This document shows positions 24,832-32,625 of a stretch of DNA of 32,625 bases, one piece after another. Numbering within the stretch: position 1 is the stretch's first letter; every line of letters starts with the position of its first letter. The notes under the pieces are model-generated. The model saw only the letters and a list, made by a program, of their open reading frames with translations. It ran no database searches and was not told the origin of the DNA. The stretch is from Elusimicrobiota bacterium (lineage in GTDB: Bacteria > Elusimicrobiota > Elusimicrobia > Elusimicrobiales > UBA9959), in contig DAOWCC010000003.1 of NCBI GenBank assembly GCA_030639665.1, forward strand, positions 1-32,625, written 5' to 3'. The translations under genes were made by a program, and so were the position numbers.

Positions 24832-26067
24832 GTGAGAAAGATAAAGACGGTTCAATGTATACAATGCGGGAAAGACCACGATTTTGATGATTTGGATATG
24901 GATTGCACTTCCTGCGGCGGCAATTTACATGTTATTTATGACTATAAACTTATAAAAAAGAGACTCACTTATGAAGAGTTGGAAGAAAATCCCGATAGGA
25001 GCATTTGGCGTTATATGGATCTCCTTCCTCTATCCAGTAATAAGCATTTGCCTTTGCCCAGTATAGGTTTCACGCCTCTTTATAAAGCGGAGAAATTGGG
25101 CCATGATATCGGTGTTCCCGAATTATATGTAAAGGATGAGGGAAGAAATCCGAGCGCTTCTTTTAAAGACAGAGCGAGCGCGATTGTTGTTGCCAGGGCC
25201 ATGGAGTTAAAAGAAAAAATTATTACAACCGCATCCACCGGCAACGCGGCTTCTTCGCTCGCGTGTTTAACGGCCGGCACAAATTTGAAAACCATAATTT
25301 TTGTTCCTGAAACGGCTCCCGCTCCAAAAATAGCGCAATTGCTTGTTTTTGGCGCTACTGTAATTACGGTCAAAGGAACTTATGATGACGCTTTTGAGCT
25401 TTCCGTGCAGGCTTCTCAGGAATATGGCTGGTATAATAGAAGCACCGGTTATAATCCTTTGACGAGAGAGGGGAAAAAAACTTGTTCGTATGAAATATGC
25501 GAACAAATGCATTGGGAATCTCCCGAGAAAGTTATAGTTCCGGTCGGCGATGGAAATATTATAAGCGGTTTATGGAAAGGTTTTATTGATTTTCATAAAC
25601 TTGGAATAATCGAAAAATTGCCTCAAATGATAGCTGTTCAAGCCGAGAATAGCAATGCGATTAAAAAAGCTTTTGACAGCGGCGGAGATATTGAGCCGGT
25701 AAGCGGCAACACCATAGCGGACAGCATATCCGTTCGCATGCCCAAAGATGGCATGTCGGCGCTTATGGCTATAAAAGATTCGGGAGGTTTTGCCGTTTCG
25801 GTTTCCGATGATGAGATATTAAAAGCTATTCCCGAGCTTGCCAGAGCTACCGGTGTTTTTGCTGAGCCAGCGGGCGCGGCCGGTCTTGCAGGCTTAAAAA
25901 AGGCGATTAAAGAAGGCAAAGTTGATGACGGCGATTCCGTAGTTTTAATCGCGACAGGCAATGGCCTGAAAGATATTAAAAGCGCCGTAAAAGCCACCGG
26001 CAAGCCTTTCTGCATAAATCCCGATATAAACGAATTAAAGAGCCTTGTTGATTCAGGAAAAATATGA
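24832..26067 (+). CDS. thrC: Threonine synthase-like fold-type II PLP enzyme (GTG start)
   Basis: N-terminal zinc-ribbon-like 'CIQCGKDHDFDDLDMDCTSCGG', then 'GRNPSASFKDRASAIVV' (PLP lysine) and 'STGNAASSLACL'; AAAGGAG RBS. Confidence 0.8.
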   Translation: MRKIKTVQCIQCGKDHDFDDLDMDCTSCGGNLHVIYDYKLIKKRLTYEELEENPDRSIWRYMDLLPLSSNKHLPLPSIGFTPLYKAEKLGHDIGVPELYVKDEGRNPSASFKDRASAIVVARAMELKEKIITTASTGNAASSLACLTAGTNLKTIIFVPETAPAPKIAQLLVFGATVITVKGTYDDAFELSVQASQEYGWYNRSTGYNPLTREGKKTCSYEICEQMHWESPEKVIVPVGDGNIISGLWKGFIDFHKLGIIEKLPQMIAVQAENSNAIKKAFDSGGDIEPVSGNTIADSISVRMPKDGMSALMAIKDSGGFAVSVSDDEILKAIPELARATGVFAEPAGAAGLAGLKKAIKEGKVDDGDSVVLIATGNGLKDIKSAVKATGKPFCINPDINELKSLVDSGKI

Positions 26068-26068
26068 A

Positions 26069-26108
26069 GCTTGCCCAGCTTAAAAGGCTGGGCAAGCGGA
26101 ATCCTCCG
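26069..26108 (+). other. Strong hairpin immediately after the thrC-like stop, no adjacent U-tract, with an overlapping alternative hairpin
   Basis: gcttgcccagc (26069-26079) and gctgggcaagc (26087-26097) form a perfect 11-bp stem. Overlapping agcgga-atcc-tccgct can form a second stem. Confidence 0.7.
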
Positions 26109-26165
26109 CTCTTCCAGTCCTCTTCGTTGCCCGGTGTTCTGTTTTTTTGTTTATTAATTTCCATA

Positions 26166-26210
26166 TAGGTCCTATGACCCATTGTCAAATAGTACCTTAG
26201 GTTCTTGACA
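26166..26210 (+). promoter_or_regulatory. Upstream conserved element, copy 1, ending in a TTGACA -35 hexamer
   Basis: taggtcctatgacccattgtcaaatagtaccttaggttcttgaca; TTGACA 26205-26210, TAGGAT 26227-26232 (16-nt spacer). Aligns without gaps to copies at 27236 and 28355. Confidence 0.7.
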
Positions 26211-26289
26211 TTAGGTTTATCTGTGCTAGGATATAAGCATAGTTCACTATATCCTTACAAAAGACTTGAAGTAAAGCGGAGGTAGCGTT

Positions 26290-27153
26290 ATGAAAAAGAT
26301 ATTAGCTTTATTATTGTGTTTCGCGTTTGCCGGAGCGGCCGGAGCGGAAACGGCTAATTTTGACCAAGGTCTCAAGGGTAGCAATATTTTAAAGGATAGT
26401 CAGAATAAATCATACGCGTTTCCCAATTCTATCATTCCTTTTGACAGCAGTGACGGTTATACGGAAGATTGCGCGAGATTTAGTTTTCGCCCTTCAGATG
26501 CTTTATTGTCAAAGGAAGTAAAATTGCGCAGTGAAGAACATTCACAAGACTGTTATATTGTCAATGAAAAGGGGCCGAACGGCACTGTCATTCCCATGGA
26601 GATTTGCGATGATACTTATGGAGAGGTATGGAATAAAACCGTGCGAATGGAAATAATGGACAGGGAACTTTTTCCTTGGGAGGATGAGACTTTTAATATT
26701 TGTCTCAATGGTCCGGGGCTGACAATGCACTTTACTCAAGCGTCATACAAATATGATGTTAAGCAAACCGAACAGGACGGGAAAGCTTTCTTTGTCTTAA
26801 CGCCTAAAGAGAAAAAAGTATTGCGTCCCGATAAAAACGGAATTAATTTTATTGATTTGAAATATAATCAGGATTCAGGTGCGTATGTGCTTACGCTTAA
26901 GGATTCATGGGCAAAAGAATATGCCGGTGAAAGAGTTTTGCTTAAAGCGGATCTTTATCACGATAAGACTTTATGGGGTGATTCTCATGAAGGCGCGGGT
27001 GAAGTTACGCTTAATATAGCCGGTGAATATGAGGTTCTTATCCCCGCCAATGAGGTTAAGAAAGCTTATGTGAAATGGGGTTTTAAGAGAATAGGTAAAA
27101 TTTCCATAAGGGAGTTTATTGACAAAGGTGAAACGCCCAGAGTTGAAAAGTAG
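26290..27153 (+). CDS. Secreted/exported protein of unknown function (paralog 1 of 3)
   Basis: Signal peptide 'MKKILALLLCFAFAGAAGAE'; shared 'YTEDCARFSF', 'LFPWEDETFNICLNGP', 'WAKEYAGE', C-terminus 'YVKWGFKRIGKISIREFIDKGETPRVEK'. Confidence 0.85.
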   Translation: MKKILALLLCFAFAGAAGAETANFDQGLKGSNILKDSQNKSYAFPNSIIPFDSSDGYTEDCARFSFRPSDALLSKEVKLRSEEHSQDCYIVNEKGPNGTVIPMEICDDTYGEVWNKTVRMEIMDRELFPWEDETFNICLNGPGLTMHFTQASYKYDVKQTEQDGKAFFVLTPKEKKVLRPDKNGINFIDLKYNQDSGAYVLTLKDSWAKEYAGERVLLKADLYHDKTLWGDSHEGAGEVTLNIAGEYEVLIPANEVKKAYVKWGFKRIGKISIREFIDKGETPRVEK

Positions 27154-27181
27154 TTTTTTACGGCGGAAAACAGTTCTCAAA

Positions 27182-27213
27182 CCCCGCGGATATTGTTCCG
27201 CGGGGCTTTTTTA
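27182..27213 (+). terminator. Rho-independent terminator
   Basis: ccccgcgga-tattgt-tccgcgggg followed by cttttttattt. Confidence 0.9.
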
Positions 27214-27235
27214 TTTCATTCTTGATCTCAATCAA

Positions 27236-27280
27236 TAGGTCTTATGTCCCATTGATAAATAGGGCTTTACGTTCTTATGG
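27236..27280 (+). promoter_or_regulatory. Upstream conserved element, copy 2
   Basis: taggtcttatgtcccattgataaatagggctttacgttcttatgg; 33/45 identical to copy 1 without gaps; start is 120 nt before the ATG. Confidence 0.7.
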
Positions 27281-27355
27281 GGTTGCGTTTGACTATGGTA
27301 AAATATAATTGGATTAGATGCGTTTTTAAAGATTTTAAAAGACAGAGGTGATATT

Positions 27356-28264
27356 ATGAGAAAAGTATTGGCGTTGTTATTGTGTTTTGCTTTTACCGGC
27401 ATAGCCGGAGCTACTGAATTTAATTTTGACCAAGGCATAGATACTAAAGAAATTGTGGAAGGGCGTTATGATTATGGATATGATTATATGCCGGATGTTC
27501 ATATGTCGCGAGGTCATTCAAGGTATACGGAGGATTGCGCGAGGTTCACTTTTGGAGTGAATAATAATGAAATAATGTCTGAAAAAGTGCGGCTTTATAG
27601 TGATGAATATATTGAGGAGTGTTGGTATGTTCCGGTATCGGATCCTGGCGGCGTAGTTAATATGGTTAGGCGCTGTCATGAGAGGAGAGGACAAAGTTGG
27701 AGCAGAACGGTTCAGTTGAATATAAAGCCGAGAATTCTGTTTCCGTGGGAAAAAGAAACTTTTAATGTTTGTCTAAAGGGTCCGCATATGGATATTTACT
27801 TTATCGATACGGCGTATAAATATCATTTTAGAAAGATAACCGATCATGAAACTCTTTTTGAATTAACGCCTGAATATAAGAAAGCCAAGGATCCGGATTT
27901 AAACGGTATTCAGTTTATTGATTTTAAGTATGATGAAAGGAGTGAAAGATATACCCTTAAGGTTGAGGATATCTGGGCAAAAGAATATGCCGGCGAAAAA
28001 ATATTTTTTAAAATTGAGCTTCGCAGAGATATTCCCTATTGGTTTGATGCGAGCAAGGGAGAAAAGGAAATTACATTTGACACAAACGGCGAATATGAAA
28101 TTTCTTTTTTTGAAAATGAACTTATAAAGGGAAGATTTGATAAAGATATTCAATTGCTTAAAGGACCTAAAAAATTCTTTCTCAAGTGGGGTTTTAAAAG
28201 AATTGGCAAGATATCCACGGATAAGTTTATGAAGAAAGGTGAAACGCCCAGAGTTGAAAAGTAG
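27356..28264 (+). CDS. Secreted/exported protein of unknown function (paralog 2 of 3)
   Basis: Signal peptide 'MRKVLALLLCFAFTGIAGAT'; 'YTEDCARFTF', 'LFPWEKETFNVCLKGP', 'WAKEYAGEK', C-terminus 'LKWGFKRIGKISTDKFMKKGETPRVEK'. Confidence 0.85.
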   Translation: MRKVLALLLCFAFTGIAGATEFNFDQGIDTKEIVEGRYDYGYDYMPDVHMSRGHSRYTEDCARFTFGVNNNEIMSEKVRLYSDEYIEECWYVPVSDPGGVVNMVRRCHERRGQSWSRTVQLNIKPRILFPWEKETFNVCLKGPHMDIYFIDTAYKYHFRKITDHETLFELTPEYKKAKDPDLNGIQFIDFKYDERSERYTLKVEDIWAKEYAGEKIFFKIELRRDIPYWFDASKGEKEITFDTNGEYEISFFENELIKGRFDKDIQLLKGPKKFFLKWGFKRIGKISTDKFMKKGETPRVEK

Positions 28265-28292
28265 TTTTTTACGCTGGAAAATAGTTTTCAGG

Positions 28293-28324
28293 CCCCGCGG
28301 ATATTGCTCCGCGGGGTTTTTTTA
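28293..28324 (+). terminator. Rho-independent terminator
   Basis: ccccgcgga-tattgc-tccgcgggg followed by ttttttta; nearly identical to the 27182 terminator. Confidence 0.9.
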
Positions 28325-28354
28325 TTTCCGTTTAATTCCGGCGCGCAATTTAAG

Positions 28355-28399
28355 TAGGTCTTTTGGCCTATCTTCAAATAGGGCTTTAGTCACTGGTAT
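28355..28399 (+). promoter_or_regulatory. Upstream conserved element, copy 3
   Basis: taggtcttttggcctatcttcaaatagggctttagtcactggtat; gapless alignment to copies 1 and 2, strongest in taggtc and caaatagggctttag; start is 110 nt before the ATG. Confidence 0.65.
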
Positions 28400-28464
28400 T
28401 TGAATTATCGGATTTATTAAAATTAATTACTCAATTAAAAACATCAATAAATGGGAGGTAGTAA

Positions 28465-29304
28465 ATGAAGAAAGTATTAGCGATTGTAATCTGTTTGGGT
28501 TTTACATCTTATGCCGCGGCGGAAATTGATTTTGACCGGGCGATAGATATAGAGGAAGCTATAGAAAGCTCTTCCGAGCATTCTTTTGATATTCCAAATG
28601 TCAGGTGGGATGGGGATTCATGGTATACGGAACAGTATTATGAGTACCTTGTTTATTCTCTCGACACTGATTGTACATTTGAAAAAACAAGGTTTTTTAG
28701 TCAGGAATGGATTCAGAATTGTTATACCGATTATGCTTTTGATACCGGCACGCATTGTTCGGACATTCGCGGAAGGTCTTGGAGTCTGAATGGTCAATTA
28801 ATTATAAAGCAGAGAGAACTGTATCCATGGGAAAAGGAAACTTTTCATATATATATTCATGGCCCAAAATTGGATTTGCGGCTTATTGACACGGTGTATA
28901 AATATAGTATTGAGAGGGTGGAAGGCGGTGGAGAAACTATTTTCACTTTAACTCCCAAATCGCGGGAGGCCGGTAAACCTGATATGTACGGAATTGAAAT
29001 TGTTCATTTTGCATATAGCAAAGAGGCCAAGAAGTATGTTTTAAAGCTTAAGGATGTGTGGGCAAAAGACTATGCCGGCGAAAAAATTGAAATATACGCG
29101 GAGCTTTGGAAGGATGCTTTTTTGTGGCCTGATTCCGCTAAGGAAACGAAAAGAATTGAATTTGAAGTGAGTGATAATTATGAGATTTTTTTTGATAATA
29201 ATGAAATTGATAAAGCCTATGTTAAGTGGGGTTTTACGAGAATAGGTAAAGTTTCCACAGAGGATTATATGAATAGAGGTGAAACATACAAAGTCTCAAA
29301 ATAG
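28465..29304 (+). CDS. Secreted/exported protein of unknown function (paralog 3 of 3)
   Basis: Signal peptide 'MKKVLAIVICLGFTSYAAAE'; 'LYPWEKETFHIYIHGP', 'WAKDYAGEK', C-terminus 'YVKWGFTRIGKVSTEDYMNRGETYKVSK'. Confidence 0.85.
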   Translation: MKKVLAIVICLGFTSYAAAEIDFDRAIDIEEAIESSSEHSFDIPNVRWDGDSWYTEQYYEYLVYSLDTDCTFEKTRFFSQEWIQNCYTDYAFDTGTHCSDIRGRSWSLNGQLIIKQRELYPWEKETFHIYIHGPKLDLRLIDTVYKYSIERVEGGGETIFTLTPKSREAGKPDMYGIEIVHFAYSKEAKKYVLKLKDVWAKDYAGEKIEIYAELWKDAFLWPDSAKETKRIEFEVSDNYEIFFDNNEIDKAYVKWGFTRIGKVSTEDYMNRGETYKVSK

Positions 29305-29340
29305 CAGTGTGAAACAATGTATTATAAATTTGTTTAAAGG

Positions 29341-29371
29341 GCCCCGTGAAATTTATTTCACGGGGCTTTTT
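29341..29371 (+). terminator. Rho-independent terminator
   Basis: gccccgtgaaa-ttta-tttcacggggc followed by ttttta. Confidence 0.9.
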
Positions 29372-29512
29372 ATTATCGTTTTTTAATCGCTCCCTCCATT
29401 AAGGTGTTGGCGGGTCCGTTTAAGTTGCAATGGCGGAAAACTCTAAGTTCTCCAGACACATATATTGCTATAATGAGTGTGTAACCACCATTTAATCGCA
29501 AGGAGTTCCAAT

Positions 29513-30979
29513 ATGTCGGAAATAAAAATAAATTCAAGTGTTTTAGAAAAAACCATAGGCCGCGCTCGTGAAAAAAATATTATTTTACCCACTTTCTCCC
29601 AACAGAAAAATCCCGAACTCGTGCCTCAAAGTATAAAAGAAGAACTTAAAGACATCGGTCTTTGGGATATCAATTCAAGAAATCTTTTCAGAATTACATG
29701 GAAAAATAATCCGAAAGAAGCAGGCGGCGACGGTCTTTTCGGCGAGGCTAATTTTGTGGAATTGCCGCGAGAAATTACGGGCATTAAAGCCAGAGTGATA
29801 GGGCTTGTCGGAAAATATTTCCCCACGGGTTCGCATAAAGTGGGCGCGGCTTATGGCTGTTTGGCGCCCAGGCTTGTTACGGGAGAATTCGATCCCACAA
29901 GCCAAAAAGCCGTTTGGCCGTCCACCGGCAACTATTGCAGAGGGGGCGCTTTTGACAGTGTTCTCTTAGGCTGCACCTCCATTGCCATACTTCCTGAGGG
30001 CATGAGCAGGGAGCGTTTTGATTGGCTTGAGGAAGTTGGTTCGGAAGTTATAGGCACTCCCGGAACTGAGTCAAATGTGAAAGAGATTTATGATAAGTGC
30101 TGGGAGTTGAGAAGAACCAGAAAAGATATTGTTATTTTCAATCAATTTGATGAATTCGGCAATTCAATATGGCATTATCATATGACGGGCTCCGCCTTGG
30201 AAGAAATTTATGATAAAGTAAAAACTCCAAAAAGTAGATTCGCGGCTTATTGTTCGGCCACAGGTTCTGCGGGAACAATCGCCGCGGGTGATTATTTGCG
30301 AAAAAAACATCCGCTTATGAAAGTTGTGGCTTCCGAAGCTTTGCAATGTCCCACCATACTTTTAAACGGTTTTGGCGAACATAGAATAGAGGGCATAGGA
30401 GATAAGCATATTCCTTGGGTTCACAATGTTAGAAATACGGATGTGGTGACAGCCATTGATGATGAGGACTGTATTAGGTTGATGCGGCTTTTCAATGAGC
30501 CGGAAGGTCAGAAAACTTTACTTGAAAAGGGTATTAAAAAAGAAACAATTGAAAAACTTCAGCTTTTGGGCATTTCAAGCATTTCCAATATGTTGAGCGC
30601 TATTAAAACCGCTAAATATTTCGAATATGGCGAAGATGATATTGTTTTTACCGTATTTACCGATTCAATGGAGCTTTATCAATCAAGATTGAAAGAGGTG
30701 CATGATGCGAAAGGAGCTTATAGGCGAGATAATGCTTTGATTGATTTTGAAGGCTGTATTGAAAAATGTGCCATTGACAATATGAAAGAGCTTTCTTACT
30801 ATTATAGAAAAGCCGTTCATAATTTAAAATATTTTACTTGGGTTGAGCAACAGGCCAAAGATTCCGTTGATTTAAAAGAGATGTGGAGCCCGGAATTCTG
30901 GGATAAAAAATTCTCAAGTATTAATGAATGGGATAAGCTTATAGAAGAGTTTAATGAAAAAGTGGGATTGCTAAAATAG
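29513..30979 (+). CDS. Fold-type II PLP-dependent enzyme (cysteine synthase/threonine synthase superfamily), substrate unknown
   Basis: 'GLVGKYFPTGSHKVGAAYG' (probable PLP lysine), 'VWPSTGNYCRGGAFDS', 'YCSATGSAGTIAAGDYL'. Start 29513 follows aaggag; TATAAT at 29469-29474; the ORF track begins at 29477. Confidence 0.8.
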   Translation: MSEIKINSSVLEKTIGRAREKNIILPTFSQQKNPELVPQSIKEELKDIGLWDINSRNLFRITWKNNPKEAGGDGLFGEANFVELPREITGIKARVIGLVGKYFPTGSHKVGAAYGCLAPRLVTGEFDPTSQKAVWPSTGNYCRGGAFDSVLLGCTSIAILPEGMSRERFDWLEEVGSEVIGTPGTESNVKEIYDKCWELRRTRKDIVIFNQFDEFGNSIWHYHMTGSALEEIYDKVKTPKSRFAAYCSATGSAGTIAAGDYLRKKHPLMKVVASEALQCPTILLNGFGEHRIEGIGDKHIPWVHNVRNTDVVTAIDDEDCIRLMRLFNEPEGQKTLLEKGIKKETIEKLQLLGISSISNMLSAIKTAKYFEYGEDDIVFTVFTDSMELYQSRLKEVHDAKGAYRRDNALIDFEGCIEKCAIDNMKELSYYYRKAVHNLKYFTWVEQQAKDSVDLKEMWSPEFWDKKFSSINEWDKLIEEFNEKVGLLK

Positions 30980-31012
30980 AGACAAGAGATATGAAGAAGG
31001 TTAGTTTTTTTA

Positions 31013-31032
31013 ACTGGTGACTTGCAACCGGT
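31013..31032 (-). repeat. Short interspersed repeat, inverse orientation to 23494-23512
   Basis: actggtgacttgcaaccggt; reverse complement aligns 16/19 with 23494-23512. Confidence 0.5.
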
Positions 31033-31066
31033 AACTTGTGACTATTTTTTACAGGGTAAAAATATT

Positions 31067-31723
31067 ATGGCTATAAAAGGAAAATTTCGCATTACTTGTC
31101 CGTCTTGCGACCATGAATTTGAAGTTGATTTTTGGACTGTCGTAAGAGGTGACAGAGATTTGAAGCTTAAAGAGATGCTTCTTGAAGGCGAGTTTGATAT
31201 GTTTATGTGTCCTTTGTGTAAAAAAGTTTTTCTTAAAGAAGAAACTTTTATCTATCATGACCGGAAAATGGATTTGTTTATTTTTGTTTTGCCTTCGGCA
31301 TATATCGCGGAAAAGGACAAATGGATAAAGAAAATGGAAGATGATTATGTTTTGGTTAAAAAGACAATGAATAATGAATTTTCCGGCAAGCCGTTAATTT
31401 TATTTGGCAGTAACGCGCTTAGAGATTTGCTTCTGCGCGACAGAGATATTGAGGAAGAAACGGAAGTTCTTCAATTTATGGCGGATGACTTAAAAATAAA
31501 AACCAAGCCGATAAAAGCGGGGTTTGCCAGAGAGCGTGATTTTCCTTTTATTATTCCCTATGGGGGAGATGAAATTAATCATACAAATATCTTAAAGGCC
31601 GTTAAAAAAATTCATGCCGCCAATAAATCCCTGCCGAGGCTTAATAAATTTATGGAATTTCTCGCGTTGAAAGAAAGCAAAAAAATAAATTTTCTTAAAA
31701 ATGAAAATGTTCCCGCTCAATAA
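31067..31723 (+). CDS. CpXC-domain-like protein
   Basis: 'GKFRITCPSCDHEFEVDFWTVVRGDRDLKLKEMLLEGEFDMFMCPLCKKVF' has two CPxC motifs in a CpXC-like arrangement. ATG at 31067 preferred over the track start at 31022. Confidence 0.75.
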   Translation: MAIKGKFRITCPSCDHEFEVDFWTVVRGDRDLKLKEMLLEGEFDMFMCPLCKKVFLKEETFIYHDRKMDLFIFVLPSAYIAEKDKWIKKMEDDYVLVKKTMNNEFSGKPLILFGSNALRDLLLRDRDIEEETEVLQFMADDLKIKTKPIKAGFARERDFPFIIPYGGDEINHTNILKAVKKIHAANKSLPRLNKFMEFLALKESKKINFLKNENVPAQ

Positions 31724-32625
31724 TAATAAAATTATAGAAGAGATAGCTCTTTTTTGCCTTAAAAATAATATTAAAATTTATGCGGTAGGCGGATATGTCA
31801 GAGACGCTCTTTTGGGTATTGAAAGTAAGGACATTGATTTGCTTTTTGGTTCGGATATAGAAAAAGTCGCGGCTCATATTAAGCGCAAATATAAGGCTAA
31901 AATTGAATATTTTAAACCATTTTTAACTTATCGCTGTTTTTTTAATAATAATACAAGAATTGATTTGGCCCGGTTTAGAAGCGAGAAATATTCAGGCTCG
32001 GCGGTTTTGCCCGCGGTTATAAAAGCCGGGTCCATCAAGGAAGATTTAAAAAGAAGAGATTTTTCCATTAATGCTTTGGGTATGAATGTGCGGCCTGATG
32101 GAGCGAATGAAATTATTGATTTATTTGGCGGACGGAAAGATATCAAAGACGGCAGAGTTAAAATTCTTCATAATAAAAGTTTTATTGATGATCCTACAAG
32201 AATTTTTAGAGCGGCCAAGTTTTGCGCCAGATTTAACTGGCGGCCCGACGCTTTAACTCTAAATCTTATAAAGCGGGCGGTTAAAAAAGATTTGCCGGCT
32301 TTATTATCGCGAGAAAGAATAAAGAATGAATTGTTTAGAATCCTTGAAGAAAAAAATCCCGAAGCGGTTTTTGTCTTGCTTGAAGATTGGGATATGCTCA
32401 AATATATTCATAGAGAATTTAGAGTTTTTAAGAATATAAAAGTTTTGTCTGACCCTGAAAAAAAACTTGCCCTTATGGCATGTAAAATGAAAACGAGCGG
32501 TTTGGGTTTTTTGAAGGGCCTTGAATTAAATAGAGACTCATTCCGTAGATTGAAAGAAGTTGTTTTAATAAATAATCTGAAGGAAGCTCCAAAAAAATCT
32601 ATTGATGAATTTGAGAAATCCATAT
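31701..32625 (+). CDS. tRNA nucleotidyltransferase/poly(A) polymerase family (CCA-adding enzyme-like), truncated by window end
   Basis: Translated by hand from 31701: 'IKIYAVGGYVRDALLGIESKDIDLLFG', 'RRDFSINALGMNV', 'DLFGGRKDIKDGRVKILHNKSFIDDPTRIFRAAKFCARF'. Not in the ORF track because no stop occurs before the edge. Confidence 0.9.
   Translation, partial: MKMFPLNNNKIIEEIALFCLKNNIKIYAVGGYVRDALLGIESKDIDLLFGSDIEKVAAHIKRKYKAKIEYFKPFLTYRCFFNNNTRIDLARFRSEKYSGSAVLPAVIKAGSIKEDLKRRDFSINALGMNVRPDGANEIIDLFGGRKDIKDGRVKILHNKSFIDDPTRIFRAAKFCARFNWRPDALTLNLIKRAVKKDLPALLSRERIKNELFRILEEKNPEAVFVLLEDWDMLKYIHREFRVFKNIKVLSDPEKKLALMACKMKTSGLGFLKGLELNRDSFRRLKEVVLINNLKEAPKKSIDEFEKSI

Noticed and set aside
26160-26290. 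Riboswitch (cyclic di-GMP type) upstream of the secreted paralogs
   Set aside because: I could not match the conserved riboswitch core, and the shared element appears to lie at or upstream of the -35 box, so it is more likely DNA-level regulation.
1-32625. tRNA or rRNA genes
   Set aside because: No cloverleaf or rRNA-like sequence was recognised by eye in the intergenic regions; a tRNAscan/Infernal run would be needed to be certain.

Overview
The window is 32.6 kb of gene-dense, AT-leaning bacterial DNA, almost entirely on the + strand. The lineage is uncertain; codon usage and gene families suggest an uncultured, anaerobe-type bacterium. Main blocks: (1) about 0.1-5.6 kb: a PEP-utilising-enzyme mobile-domain protein, a large HemN-like radical SAM (rSAM) protein fused to a second apparently cysteine-less rSAM-like domain, a YgeY-type M20 peptidase, and a SPASM-like rSAM protein. 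(2) 5.6-14.5 kb: six consecutive B12-binding-type rSAM proteins, including a duplicated two-gene A-B module. (3) 14.5-18.2 kb: a coupled FAD amine oxidase, NDP-sugar nucleotidyltransferase and seventh B12-type rSAM. (4) 18.2-18.8 and 23.5-23.8 kb: two non-coding palindromic repeat elements sharing a 45-bp core with compensatory changes. (5) A GT2 glycosyltransferase divergent from a membrane/beta-propeller protein. (6) YgeW-like carbamoyltransferase and carbamate kinase, with nearby rSAM, threonine synthase-like and fold-type II PLP enzymes. (7) Three tandem paralogous secreted proteins, each with its own terminator and a shared ~45-bp upstream element. (8) A CpXC-like protein overlapping a CCA-adding-enzyme-type tRNA nucleotidyltransferase truncated by the window edge. 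The best candidates for undescribed biology are the B12-rSAM array with its accessory enzymes, the rSAM/pseudo-rSAM fusion, and the secreted paralog family with its shared upstream element. All functional assignments come from reading motifs by eye; no database search was run.
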